From Litoditis marina (Eukaryota; Nematoda; Chromadorea; Rhabditida; Rhabditidae): DNA of 64,000 nt. The stretch is taken from positions 39,837,336 to 39,901,335 of the forward strand of contig OZ038433.1 of NCBI GenBank assembly GCA_964036275.1, read 5' to 3'. Shown one piece after another: positions 1 through 12,365 of this stretch. The notes under the pieces are model-generated. The model did no database searches and was not told where the DNA came from. It was given only the letters and a program-made list of their open reading frames with translations. Made by a program: the position numbers and the translations under genes. Position 1 is the first letter of the stretch; each line of letters opens with the position of its first letter.

Positions 1-42
1 ATAGAGAAACGCGAATGATGTTCCATTTGGAATAATGAGACA

Positions 43-241
43 AGAACGAAATCTCGTGCCTTGCGCTCCAGTTTAATGCATTTGCTCCAACGCGAATGCG
101 CACAAAAAGTTACGTTTTCGAATCTCCACGAATGAAATGTGATTAAATGTTCCAGAAAAGCATCAATAAACTAGTTTTTGTAGCGCATTTACATTGGGCG
201 ACGGATTTAACCGTGGAACGCAAGACACGAAATTCGGTTCT
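43..241. repeat. TIR element (MITE), family 1, copy 1
   Basis: The left end reads AGAACGAAATCTCGTGCCTT and the right end, reverse complemented, reads AGAACCGAATTTCGTGTCTT. The matching continues inward through TTGCGCTCCA and GGTTTAA blocks for about 45 bp. A related element of 202 bp lies at 29164-29365. I see no clear target-site duplication and no coding capacity. It lies in what must be intron 4, or further upstream, of receptor gene A. Confidence 0.7.
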
Positions 242-402
242 ATTCTACTCGAATTCGGGTCTTCTTCAAAGTACGACGGCAATAGGTGTGGTACATTTGG
301 GTTTTAGTTTCAAATCTCGGTTGTAAAAGCCAGGAGCTAATGTAGTAAGATCAATAAAATCTTTGCAAAATGTCAAACTTCAAATTTGCAGTGAGCTTTC
401 AG

Positions 403-1139
403 ATATGGCACAGAATGGAGAGAAAACTTTTAATCTGCTCTATTCTCACTTTTCTGCCCCTGCTTTTTGAGTGTTGTCGGGCGGCTGTACAGTTCTATGC
501 GGTTCTGAGCGACAATCAACACCTTCGTATCTTTTCCGCACAAATATGGCTAGTTTATTCAATTGTAATGTTGAGGCGGTTTACACATGCAACCAGGTTT
601 CATGCAATCGAAATGCAACCGGGTTGCATGCGTTAAGAAAGTTCGGTTGCTCTCCAAATGCAACCTGGCTGCTTTTGGTTGCTTTTAAAATGCAACCAAA
701 CACTCAATGTTTGGACATTTTTTGGTTTCAATGCAATTTGGTTGATTTTGGTTGCATTTGAAAAGCAACCGAAAGCAGCCCGGTTGCATTTGGGAAGAAA
801 CCGAACTGTCTTTACACATGCAACCCGGTTACGTTTTAATTGCATGCAACCCGGTTGCTTGTGTAATTGGCCTAATGTTGAGGAGTTGATGTCAAAAATC
901 AAAATATAAACATAGTACTTCTCGGGTACTAATCGATGACTTCTTTCAGGTTCTTCTCGGTAGAGGTGATTAGCAGTGTTCAGTTCTGGACATTGTTACT
1001 AGTGTCACCTCGGATTCGGAGAATCATGCTAAAGACACTGACGAGGAAACTGAAAAATATCCTTTCCATACAAATCCAACAGTTCAGACACAATAATATC
1101 ACATTAATGTTGTCTCATTTTGTTGCTACTATTCGTTAA
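403..1139 (+). CDS. Chemoreceptor gene A, exons 5-6 only (5' part outside window)
   Basis: This is the 3' end of an Srg-superfamily 7TM chemoreceptor. Exon 5 (403-548) follows a TTTCAG acceptor and codes for the third intracellular loop and TM6 (WHRMERKLLICSILTFLPLL). Exon 6 (950-1139) codes for TM7 (VQFWTLLLVSPRIRRIM) and the tail. The phase across the TG|G tryptophan codon matches the paralogues. The donor after exon 5 is GC instead of GT (549-550), and a 298-bp element sits in this intron. The tail ends 11 residues later than in its closest relative C, because the shared stop region has changed (HNNII-stop versus HNNIT then LMLSHFVATIR). Exons 1-4 are not in the window. The gene may be functional with a GC-AG intron, or may be decaying. 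Confidence 0.72.
575..872. mobile_element. Mutator-type MITE with 9-bp target-site duplication
   Basis: The element starts GGCGGTTTACACATGCAACC; its right end, reverse complemented, starts GGCCAATTACACAAGCAACC. The inverted match extends far inward with repeated GCAACCGGGTTGC modules. Direct 9-bp copies of TAATGTTGA flank it (566-574 and 873-881). A 9-11 bp duplication is typical of Mutator-like elements, so that class is inferred. It has no transposase. It lies 27 bp inside intron 5 of gene A, directly after the non-canonical donor. Confidence 0.78.
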
Positions 1140-2324
1140 ACCGAAAACAATTGTTTCAAGTGATAACAACATTGCGTGATTCTATGCATAGTCACTTGAA
1201 ACCACGTCAGGCGCGGTAGAAATCCTAACAATCTCATGAGAAGTTCATGAACAGCCAATGATTTGTGAATGTTTCATGTAGTAGGAAGTAAAGTAATCGA
1301 TGAAATCTAATGGGAATTTGCGAGATATGGTTTTTGAGGTTTTCGAGATATCCCATGAGGTGATTTCATGAGATTTCCAACGGATTGCTATGATGCGGCC
1401 GTATCACGTGGTTTTTCCATTTGTGGATATGGAGAAGGAATGGTGGGTTGGGATCGAAGAAACCTGGTTGGTTTTCCCAGAGGAACAGTTACGCCATGTT
1501 GCTGGTCTTTACGAATGTCTCATTATCACTATTTTAACACACAACAGTCCCTGGCGTATGACAGTTGTTTGAGAAGACGTATCTAATTGACACCAGAGGA
1601 ATTAGATAATGATTATAACATTTTCACACTTGATACTTTCCACATTTTCTACAACTTCCTCCCCTCCCACTGACTTTTATGGAAGTTGCGGAAACAGACA
1701 GTAGGTCTCTTCACGTTGCAAAATCAAATAATACAATCTACGTATCAAATACATGAAACATTCAGAATCGTGAACAAGTAATTAGAATATATGAACAATT
1801 CTCGAGTCCATTTTTCATGTGTTGTTCGGCGTTTTAGGCGACAAGAAGAGCACAGCCTGTGTACTATACTCGCGTAGTCAACGCTCGCGTAAATCGTGTG
1901 AAATGCGTCTCTCAGATGTGCCACTAAGTGATATAGTTGCGGTCATTCCTACTGAGACTTGGCATCGTCCCAATGAATTTTCCAGGCTGTTTTTCACCAC
2001 TTTGGAGTTTTTCAGAAAACTGTAAATCTCTGTTAGAGGTTGTTCTTTTTCATGAAAACACCAAAAAATGAAAACTTTCTAGAATACTTATGTTTTCCCT
2101 GAGAAATGGTCATCCGAAAATCTTGGCACGCTGCCAACAGGTCTCAGTGCGTATGAAACGGATTATACTCCATTCCCTACTCATTTACAAACACACCTTT
2201 AACATCTATGTTGTAGTTCAGTTGCAACTGTTTCTATTGATTCTCAAATTTGATATAATTTTTGCTGTATTTTCTATATTTTCTTCACTGTATTTTCTGC
2301 TCTAGATAACCAAATCCTTCCAAG
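1140..2324. other. Intergenic A-B; upstream cassette of gene B
   Basis: No gene is visible. From about 1205 to the start codon of B the sequence is a close copy of 7487-8553 upstream of gene C; the stretch 1900-2200 is nearly identical to 8120-8410. It includes a CT-rich block (CTTCCTCCCCTCCCACTGAC near 1655) and an ACTGAGACTT motif at 1951. Short open frames here are artefacts. The start codon of B is preceded by TTCCAAG, a possible trans-splice acceptor. Confidence 0.7.
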
Positions 2325-5300
2325 ATGTCTTGTCCAGTGAACTACACGACCCTGCCCCCGCCCCCCTCCCTACCAATATCTCAGATTGTTCTCATGGTCT
2401 ACTCGTGGATTTCATTCATTCTATATGCGTTCCTGATTGGAATCATCGTCTTTCACTCGAAAAAGCATCCCGTATTGAAGTCATCTTTTTTCACCATCGT
2501 AAAATACAATGTCAGCTCCGAAATAACTGTGGATCTAGCTGAAGTAGAGCACGCGTACAGATAATGATCAAATCATAGAATGAACGAAACATTTACATAG
2601 ACAGAAAGTATCTACTCTCGTTCAACAGTGTTGTAGAAAAAGAGAGAAGAGTACGTGAAAGTTTACTAGTTACTTGTTAATCGAGTTGACATAATCTAGT
2701 TTTGGGTTTCGAGTTCTCTGCAAGTTTCCCGTTTTGAGTTATAGCTGTTTCGAGTTTCGAGTTGGTGTTCGGGTTTGAACGTTTTTCAGTTTTCTAATTT
2801 CGAGTCGAATTAGAACTGGGAATTTTAAGTGTTTTTTTCGCACTGCATGCTTTCTTACTGTACTGTACTTTCCAGGCAATTGGTGATTTTGTCATGTTTT
2901 TCCACATTGAGCTGATGCGTCTCGGCAGGTATCGTGTCCTGAGCATATTTGACAGTGATATCTCAGCTGCTTATATCTACTATACATTCTTCACACTACA
3001 TTTTCTACCGACTGTCATGTATTTGGGGTACACATTCACCGCTGTCAATCGGTTCACAGCGTTTTCAGCTCCGGTCAACTATGAAAAGGTACCCTTCATC
3101 ACCAGTAGGCATTCATACTGCTCACCATTATGCTGTTCTCGCCTTCTGTGCGAGGCGGAATATCAGAGCATCGCACGACTTAAAGGGACCGTCCATCTTG
3201 ATTGAAGAAGATTGAAGTTTCGTGTTCTAAAACAGAATTCACCTCTCGGCCAAAAGCTTCGTGATACAGTAACCCTGAGGGTAGTTTGGGTCATAAAAGG
3301 CTTGGTTCTCGACCGATTTTTATTTTTCTTTTAAATTCAACAGTGAGGGGCCACCATTATAATATAAAAGCAGCATTTTGAGTTTTCATGTTTTTCAATC
3401 CGTCCAAGAGGAATTTTGCACGATTCGTCCACATTTCACTAATTCATTGTAATTGAGCACAGCGTACTGAACACCTGCAAAGTGGATGAACACCTGTAAA
3501 CAAACTTCCATTTTGATCAAGGCACATATTGATGCGGGAAGTAATTCTATCATACGTGAATGGATAAATATGTAAATATATAAGTATCATCACATTTTTC
3601 CCCGCAATTCAAAATGTCCAATAACCATCTACATTTGTTTCTCAGATGTGGACCACGAAAACTGTTTCGTACCTTACGCTAGCTCTTTGGATTTCTGCCA
3701 TTCTCTTGACTCTGCCGGGCTATCTTTTTCAAGAAACAAACGTCATAGCCTGTGTGCTTCCTAACGGAATTTTGCATTTGTATGCAGGCAAAACATCAAC
3801 CGTTAGTTATACTGTTCTTCAATTCCGCGTTTAAGTTTTCTGAGTTGAACATCTCAGAAACGTGCTATGACAAAGTGCACGATTCCTCATTAGAATGCTA
3901 ACTTCACGAGGGTATTCCATTTACATCTACTATATAGCTCGCTCGTTCTCATCATCATTTGTGAATTATGGAAAAACCGGCAGGAAATGGTATACTCTGT
4001 CTGAGCTGTACTTTGATTTTGGAAAACAGCATAATTTTAAACCAAACTCACCCAGATCGTAATACAAACACGGCATTATTGAAACAAAAAACCTTGTTTG
4101 CCTGTTGCAGGAAACGCGGTCCAGGCTACGGTTTTGCTTACAATTTTCCTAAAACGATCCCGATAGCAGATCGAGAGCTGAACATGTGTTTCCGTTTCAA
4201 CTTTATTTTCAGTACGGTAGTTTTGTGTGGATAGGTGTGACAAGCAGTGTGGTCGTAGTTTGTGTCATACTGTACACTCTTGCAGTAATACGGGCCCGAC
4301 AGTACAGTTCTATTCAAATCACAGTGAGTGACCAGTGAGAACTTTGCGAAAACAACACAATCGAATTTCAGTTAGCTTTGTAAATAGTGCACGCTATTTT
4401 CTCATATACCAATGATATACGATAAATCACATTACAACAGTTGAGTATTAAATAAGAATAGTTACGACTCAGAACAACATGATTATTCCCCAGAGTTTGT
4501 GTTGTTTTTTTCTGACAATCTTCATACACTTTCGTTCAACAGCTTATTCGAACTCACTGTGTTTCGATCGTTCGGGAGAGCTGTGAAGTGGTGTTTTTAA
4601 ATCTATTTCCCCTTTGAACCTATCATTTCAGGTGAGACAACAAATGGAGAGGAAGCTGCTCATCTGCTCTATTCTTACATTCATCTCGCTGCTTCTCGAA
4701 TGTTTTCGAACTGCTGTACAGTTGTACGGAATCCTGACCGGAAATACGGAGCTGGCCATATTGTCAGCCCGCTTATGGTTTGTCTTCTGTTTTTGAATTC
4801 AAAGATGAATCTCGGCTCATATTGCGATTTCTCGAATTGTAGCGTTATGGAACCTTTCGCTCAGCTTCGCAAATATTTAGGTTTGCTAGATTTATCCAGA
4901 AAATATGACTTGAGGTAGGTGAGTTTGTTGACCATACGAAATGGATATGTTCCAATTAGACTCTGATAAAAACAATAATGAGTTTCCTTCTGCCCTCCCC
5001 CAGCTCTACGGTTCCACACCATGTCAGAGTAGTAGTTTTATCAGCGTGAGCAACAAGAGTTGCACATTTCGAACACAGTGAGATCATACACAATCACATC
5101 AGTCCCGGTCCACATCCACCGCTCAAACCAGCCTATGCTAGAACTATAACGTCCATTTTCAGGTACTTCTCGGTGGAAGGAATGACTAGCGCTCAGTTCT
5201 GGACCCTGATGCTCGTATCTCCCCCCATTCGAAGAATAATGTATCAGACACTAGGCGCAAAACCGAAAAATGCGCCTTCTAAAATGGTTCAACCTGTTAA

Positions 5301-5328
5301 CCATAGCAACCTCACACAGTCCTTATGA
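2325..5328 (+). CDS. Srg-superfamily 7TM chemoreceptor, gene B (325 aa)
   Basis: Six exons: 2325-2510, 2876-3088, 3646-3801, 4213-4323, 4632-4777, 5163-5328. They join in phase to 325 residues, the usual size for the family. Exon 1 gives MSCPVNYTT, a proline run and TM1, ending FFTIVKYN. Exon 2 gives TM2-TM3 and ends in the loop NRFTAFSAPVNYEK, which replaces the DRY box of other GPCRs. Exon 3 gives TM4 and the loop CVLPNG. Exon 4 gives TM5 and exon 5 the basic loop plus TM6 (QQMERKLLICSILTFISLLL). Exon 6 gives TM7 (AQFWTLMLVSPPIRRIM) and a short polar tail. The family consists of candidate G-protein-coupled receptors for environmental chemicals in ciliated neurons; the ligand is unknown. Intron 2 carries a decayed TIR element (3180-3412). 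Assignment to srg versus srv or sru cannot be settled by eye. Confidence 0.86.
3180..3412. repeat. Truncated TIR element, family 2
   Basis: It begins TTAAAGGGACCGTCC and runs as a reverse-complement relative of the 508-bp element at 12691-13198. Shared blocks include AATTCACCTCTCGGCC, CAGTAACCCTGAGGG and TTTTTCAATCCGTCCA. The far terminus is missing, so this copy is a relic. It lies in intron 2 of gene B. Confidence 0.7.
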
Positions 5329-5450
5329 AATGTTCTTTGAGACTCGTAATATTCTCTACACAATCCTCCTTGCGTGTACTTTGAGACTCGTAAGATTTTC
5401 CAAACAATCCTCATTGCGTGTACTTTGAGACTCGTAAGATTTTGTTAGTG
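5329..5450. repeat. 44-bp tandem repeat in 3' flank of gene B
   Basis: The unit CTTTGAGACTCGTAA, followed by a CAATCCTC and TTGCGTGTA tail, begins at 5335, 5379 and 5423, giving a 44-bp period over about 2.6 copies. It starts within ten bases of the stop codon of B, so it would lie in the 3' UTR. Confidence 0.75.
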
Positions 5451-8400
5451 TCACTGGCGGCGTAGCGAAAAAAATCGACCCCGCGAGTTCATATGATATT
5501 TTTCTTGGGAACTTCATGAACATCTCATGAACCCTAGGTACATGCAGTGGAGAATCGGCTCGTCGCCAAACCGAAACGTTAACCGGTCACTGGAAAACCA
5601 ATTCGAATGCTCGGAACCGACTTACCGAATCTCCCGGTTCTTTAGTGAACCTACGGTCAAACCAAAACCGCAAACAAACTAAATATCATACAAATACGTT
5701 GATGTGTTGAACTCATTGAAGAACCGCGACATTGGCGAACCGAAAAGCGCATCAGTACATTATCTAATTTTTCCTCATTTCCGTGATATTTCGTCATTCA
5801 GCGCGGCGTTATGTTGATTTTCACCCTCAACATAAGTGCATGCTAATTTTATATGAGTGTAACTTTTAATCAATTTTTCATTTTTCTCAGCTCGTGGACC
5901 TGATCAGAAATATGTAAAGTTCTGTTTTCGTGTCTCACTTTCTTCAATGTTGTTATGTAGAATTCAACTGATGATTAATGTAATTTAGCAGACTTTGATC
6001 GAATTATTTCGCTTCAGGAAATCTTTTCGATAACCTTGAAATTCACAACAAGTGTCATATTTTCGTGCATGGTACTTCTTCGAACGCACACTAGTTCCTG
6101 GCATGTAATACTAATTGGATAAGATGAATACAACGAGAATGAGCACGAACAAAATAAGACGGAGCATGGCGATATCTCCCTCCTTGGGGAGGGAGGTACC
6201 CAAACACAATATTATTACCGCTTTTCGACAAAACAAGCAGCTGTCGATGATTGAAACAATGTACTTTAGTTCAGTTTTTCCTCTCACAGTTCTGTGTATC
6301 ACATCGTCTCTAGTGTCTCTCCAATATTGCTCTATGACAAAGCTCGGATTCACTTTTCTAAACTAGCCCTTTTGGCATACAATCATACTGTGATTGGGTC
6401 ATAGCCAGTTGCTACGCCTTGATAAATTGGAGAACTTCATGAATAGCTCAGAACGACTTGTGAATCGAAAAACTCTCTTTGGAAGTTGTGAAATATTTTT
6501 TACGACATGATGAAAGATTGCTATCATTTTTGGACGTTCAAACTTTTTCGGCAAGTTCCGCATCTCGTGATTGTTCACAGATCGGACTACAACTGTGCTC
6601 AGTTCTTGTGTTTGAGCTCTACGATTCAAATACTAGAATATTGTTCATGAGGACATAAGGTATGAGAAAAAACCTACAATGTGTACGACTAATGATATTT
6701 CTTCACATTCAACGTGACTTTTCTATCTGTAAATGTTGAACAGGGTAATGGAAGGTTGGTATTGCAGAACCCCGTTCTTTTCCTCCAGGGAACACGTATA
6801 TGCAGTTGCTCTTCTCTATGAATGTCTTCAATACCAGATTGTTCATTCTAGCCAACAACAGTACCTCGCGTAGTGTGTTTGTAAAGGCAAACGTGGACAC
6901 GAGGGAAAATATCTATTACTTGTAACATTTTCGAAAACTTCCTCCCCTCCCACTGACGTTTACCACGGCAACTGTCGGAAGATAGTGTTCGGTTTTCTCG
7001 CATTAGGACAATAATTATGAAAAATATATTATTTCTTCAAGCTGTAATTTAGAAGAATAATATAATAATATAATAAGTGTATTGACCCAATCACAAACTA
7101 TTGAAATGACAAACTTTTACAACGATTTATTATGATGAATCAAACATATCCCACAGTTATAGGTACAAGTAGAAAAGTGGAACTTACAGTCCCGTGAATT
7201 ATGTGAAATTCATCATAATTCCGAAGTATGCCAGATACAATGCTACTCCAATCACTATTTGTATGCACCGAAATAATGTAACTTCCAAGTAACATAAAAC
7301 TTTGAGTTACTCTAATAAGTGACTTTATGTAAAAGGCAAGCTGCTTTATGATGTAACTTTAAAGTTAATCAATAAATTCACATTAGTAGATAGTACAGAT
7401 TCACCTGAATTCAATCATTCGTCATAAAATCAGCACAATAATTTTGTTCAGTTCTATTTTGTCTGTCCATTTGATTACGAAACTACGTCAGACACGGTAG
7501 AAATTCTAACAATCTCATGGGAAGTTCATAAACATTTTACCAATGGTTTGTGAAAAAGTGATCCCATGAGGTGATCTTATGAGATGTCTAACGCGCCAAA
7601 GATCGGCGATCGATGCGGCATGTTCGCGTTTTATATGAATATTCCATTTGTGGATATGGAGAAGGAATGGTGAGTTAGGATCGAAGAAACCTGGTTTGTT
7701 TTCCCAGAGGAACAGTTACGCCATGTTTCTGGTCGTTACGAATGTCTCATTATTACTATTTTAACACACGACAGTCCCTGGCGTATGACAATTGTTTGAG
7801 AAGACGTATCTAATTGACACCAGAGGAATTAGATAATGATCATAACATTTTCACACTTGATACTTTCAACATTTTCTACGACATCCTTCCCTCCCACTGA
7901 CTTTTTTAGAAGTTGCGGAAACAGAGAAGGTATGTTCACGAATGCATTAGAATATGATACAATCTACGTATCAAAAACATTAAAACATAACAAATCGTGA
8001 ACACTGAACAAGCACATTTCGAGTCCACGATGTTCATGTGTTGTTCGCGTTTTAGGCGACAACAAGATGACAGTCTGTGTATTTTAGTCGTACGGCAGGC
8101 TGCAATTAACGCTCGCGTTAATCGTGTGAAATACGTCTCTCAGATGTGCCACTAAGTGATATAGTTGCGGTCATTCCTACTGAGACTTGGCATCGTCCCA
8201 ATGAATTTTCCAGGCTGTTTTTCACCACTTTGGAGTTTTTCAGAAAACTGTAAATCTCTGTTAGAGGTTGTTCTTTTTCATGAAAACACCAAAAAATGAA
8301 AACTTTCTAGAATACTTATGTTTTCCCTGAGAAATGGTCATCCGAAAATCTTGGCACGCTGCCAACAGGTCTCAGTGCGTATGAAACGGATTATACTCCA

Positions 8401-8553
8401 TTACCTACTCATTTATAAACACACCTTTAACCTCTATGTTGTAGTTCAGTTGTAACGGTGTCTATTGATTCTCCCATTTGATATATTTTTTGCTATATTT
8501 TCTATATTTTATGCACTATATTTTCTGCTCCAGATAACCAAGCCTCTTCTAAG
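5451..8553. other. Intergenic B-C with duplicated upstream cassettes
   Basis: No gene is visible. Around 5545-5700 there are CCGAAACCG/CGGTTC-rich stretches recalling the palindrome at 55588-55864. Positions 6700-6965 are a diverged copy of the cassette found upstream of B (shared CTTCCTCCCCTCCCACTGAC). Positions 7487-8553 are a close copy of 1205-2324. The rest (7000-7450) is AT-rich with nothing recognisable. Confidence 0.6.
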
Positions 8554-9825
8554 ATGTCTTGTCCAGTGAACTACACCACCCTCCCCCCGCCGCCTTCCCT
8601 ACCAATATCTCAGATTGTTCTCATGGTCTACTCATTGATTTCGTTCATTTTGTATGCGTTCCTGATTTTCGTTATTTCCGTTCGTGCGAAAACTAATTCA
8701 CTCCTGAGGTCGTCGTACTTCAGAATTGTCCTGATCAACGTGAGTTTCATATTTACAGGTTTACGGAAAGAGTGGTATATCTGATATCTGAAAACTTCTG
8801 ATCTTGCAGCTATGCAACTTGTACGAGATTGAAGAGCCGTTTTCGGCAGATCGACACTACAAGTACTCAGATGTACAGTCACGTTGAATATACATGTTAC
8901 AAAGATCAGAATTCAAATGGCACATGCACCAAGTGAACAACTACTGTTTCACGTGCTTCCATGTGGTCTAATAAATAAATTGTTCAGTGATACGTATACG
9001 TGTCATATTCCTACACCTTTTTCCGGTAGTCTTCCTTTCTATCACAAAAGGCCAGCATCGTGCGGTAACGAACTCCTCTCTACCTACCCCTCTAACTCCC
9101 AGATTTCCTATGTTTAAGCTAAATTCAAAATTTTCGCTGCCGAGCGGATTCGAACTCGCCTAACATGGGCGGCTTGGAACTCACTGACTGTTGCCCACGG
9201 TGGGCACCCTAGTTGTTGCTCGGCTATGGCACACATTACTACCGCACCCGCCCTCCCTCTCTAAGTCCCTTTTTATGTACCTATCTATGTGCCAGATTTT
9301 GTTGTCCCCCTTTAACAGCCTGTTTTTCGCAAAACGTTTTTCATGTCGAAATTCGATAGGCCACGCCCCCTTAAGTACCCTCTAACTCCCCCAGGTTCTG
9401 TCTGAGATGAGGCCGCAGACATCAGAGTGTGCTGCTGCACACTCTCTCGGCAAGGCCACTACCAAAGTGGCCGGCCTTAATTGGCTAGGAATTGTCTGAG
9501 TTCCAGGCGATTGGTGACTTTGTGTTGTTCTTTCACATTGAGTCGATGCGACTTCGGAAGTACCGTCTCCTTAGTGTATTCTACAACGGCATCTCTACTG
9601 CGTTCACAAACTACTCGTTCTTCACCATTACGTGTCTACCAACTGTTGTGTATTTCGGATACATTGTCGTTGCGGTCAACCGCTATACTGCTTTCGCATT
9701 TCCCGGAAGTTATGATAAGGTGGGTGTTTATTTTACAGTTCTAATTTGGGAAGTATGAGCTATGCTCTAATGTGAGGAATTACTACTATTGATACTATTG
9801 ACTACAATGAAGATAACATCAATAG

Positions 9826-9984
9826 TAGGGTTGTTAAAGTCGAACTCGAAACTCGACTCGACTCGAAAAAACTCGAAAATTTTCGAGTTGAGTCGAACTC
9901 GAAACTCGAAAACTTGAAATTTTCCAAAACTCAATAACTCGAAAACTCGAAAACTCGGAATTTTGAACTCGATTAACAACCCTA
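9826..9984. mobile_element. hAT-type MITE, CGAAACTCG core, 8-bp TSD
   Basis: The ends are TAGGGTTGTTAAA and TTAACAACCCTA. Direct 8-bp repeats ATCAATAG flank the element (9818-9825 and 9985-9992), which is diagnostic for hAT-superfamily insertion. The core is a simple repeat built on CTCGAAAACTCGAAA. There is no coding capacity. It lies in intron 2 of pseudogene C. Confidence 0.85.
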
Positions 9985-10184
9985 ATCAATAGTCAATACT
10001 ATTCTACTCAGTATGATTCACGATATATAGTCAGAGTTGATACTGACGACAATATTAATTAAATTATGCTTTGAAATTCGAAGTCAACCGAACACTTTCC
10101 ATACTTCAGATTTGGAGCAAGAAAACTGTTCTCTACTTGGGGTTAGCCGTTTGGGTCTCTGCAGTAATTCTGACACTACTCTGA

Positions 10185-12086
10185 AACGATGTGAGTAGCA
10201 AAAACGCAAGGACTTTCGAGTCCTGGAAATGTCCTACTTTTTTTGCTACTCAAAGTTCTGGCATTTTTGCTAGATTTTGGTTCTGGCACTTTTAGTAGAC
10301 AAATAGCGCGCCTACCAGGGAACCGCTGCTCGTAATTCTGCTATATTTCTATCTTTTTGTTTTTTAAAAAATAGACTAAACACACTATTCATGAAATTTC
10401 ATATACATATAAAAAACATAACAATTTCGGTTCTACATTAAAAAGTTAACACTAACAGTTATGGTACAGCTATAATTGTTTGAACGGGATAAATAATACA
10501 AACATCAACTGTAATAATGAATACAAATATCAACTGTTATAATAAATACCAATATCAATTGTAACAATAAATACAAACATTAATTGTAAAATATATATAA
10601 ACATGAAATGAATAGTATATTTACAATCTCGAGGGCGGCAGAATGAATAATTGTTAATATTATAAGCGTGAATCTGAATAAATCTTCACATTGCAATATT
10701 CCAATTAGTACCTAAAAAATACAAACAAGAGTAGCGTCGCTTACTCTAACATTTTCAGAAAAAGCTTCCCCCCCCCCTATATACGGTTAGTCTAGTAGTA
10801 CTATGAATGGCTCTTCACGAGTTTAAGTTTAACCTATTGCGAAAAGTGAACACAATTAAAGAATTGAACCAAATTACAGTAAACAAATTACAATATACCA
10901 GTTTACTGCGCACGATATTCCCACGCTCGCAATAAAAAAAACAGTGTTTCAACTACTAATCTACATAACATATTCAAATGAATAGTAAATACCGGGACCG
11001 GAACCCGAACGGAACCGCTAGAGAAGTAGAGGTTTCTCATCTTCTATTCGACGCCATCTGGTTCTCGACCGAGTGCGGCTACGTTTCGGAGGCACCTGAA
11101 AATCCCAATTAATTAAGAATGCACAACGAACTTAGAATACGCAACTGTTTGTAATGATGAATGGTAGTTTTCACAATATGTCGTGTTTTCGCTTTTGAAA
11201 TGTCCACGGTCAACATGTTCAGACGGAAAACAGGGGTTTCTCATTCTCAACAGTAAAAATTTGGCCAACTCTACAACTAACCCGGTTTTTAGGTAACCTA
11301 ACCCTTTTTTGGTAACCTTTTTTTCAGGTTACTTGAGTGAGTAACCTCTAAGTAACCTTAAAACAAAATCGGGTTACCATAAAAAATAACCTTAATAACG
11401 AGTTTTCAAGCCAAATTTGAGGGTAACCTGTTTTAGGTTACTTTCAGGTTACCACCGAAGTAACCTAAAAAAGGGTTACCAAAAAAGGGTTAGGTTACCT
11501 AAAAACCGAGTTAGATATAGAATTCACCTAAAATTTTCTCGTAATTTTGAATTGTATTTGACGTTATCAATAACTACCACACTCGCACGCCAAATTTGGT
11601 ACGATTTCATCCACTTTAAAAAAAACTGTCGTGTCGCGTGCAGCGCGCGCGTTTTTTCAAAAATATGAATTGTATTTTACGTTATCAGATACTACTACAC
11701 TCGTACGCTAAATTTGGTACGATTTCATCCACTATCGAAATGGACCCATTCGAAATTGTGTTTCGCTAAAATATGCCAACACAAACTGGCAAAGGTCTTG
11801 CACCAGTGATTTAACTATCAATAGAATCAAACTTAACCAGAAAGATGCGAAGCTATGAGTTTGTGTGATCATGCAGAGAAGAATGTATTAAATTCAGGGT
11901 GAAATTACACTCTCTTCTTCTCTGAATATTGGAAGATTCGAATAGCTTTTGTTTTGTTTTATAGTACGTTACTGTCTCAATGCCCCATTCTCGAACTTTC
12001 TCTACGAATAACTGCGTTATCTACGTTTTGCGCATTGTCATCACATTGTTCCTAACAATTTCATAATACAATACAGTTTCCTTCAG
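10185..12086. other. Insertion/intron tract in pseudogene C
   Basis: The tract replaces the second half of exon 3. It begins with a small hairpin (GAGTAGCAAAAA at 10191, matched by TTTTTTGCTACTC ending near 10249). It then holds AT-rich degenerate repeats (CAAACATCAACTGTAATAAT, 10500-10600), a TIR element at 11277-11514 and a 120-bp direct repeat around 11548 and 11668. No coding sequence is recognised. Confidence 0.55.
11277..11514. repeat. TIR element built on GGTAACC motifs
   Basis: The left arm CTAACCCGGTTTTTAGGTAA is mirrored by TTACCTAAAAACCGAGTTAG at the right end, and the match continues through CCTAACCCTTTTTTGGTAACC. Internal GGTTACC units are repeated. Related GGTTACCTGTTAGGTAACC motifs occur near 23005. 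No target-site duplication was identified. Confidence 0.7.
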
Positions 12087-12295
12087 TACGCCAGTTTCAT
12101 CTGGATTGTCGTTCCTATCGCCGTGGCTGTAGTTTGTAGTATACTCTACATTCTAGCTGCAGTACGCGCCCGACAGTACATTTCTATTCACACTACGGTA
12201 AGTGATAAGGTTCGAATCTGGTGCCTTACGCAGCAGCATTGCATCTCACCTATGTCCCTCTCTCATTCGCTATCTGTCTCTTTCGCCTTCCTTCA

Positions 12296-12365
12296 GTCAC
12301 TCTCTCTCTCTCTCTCTTTTTCTATCTCTATATCTATCTCTCTCTCTCTCTCTGTCTATATCTAC
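12296..12365. repeat. (CT)n microsatellite
   Basis: An interrupted CT/TCTA run in intron 4 of pseudogene C. Three overlapping open frames here are low-complexity artefacts. Confidence 0.9.
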
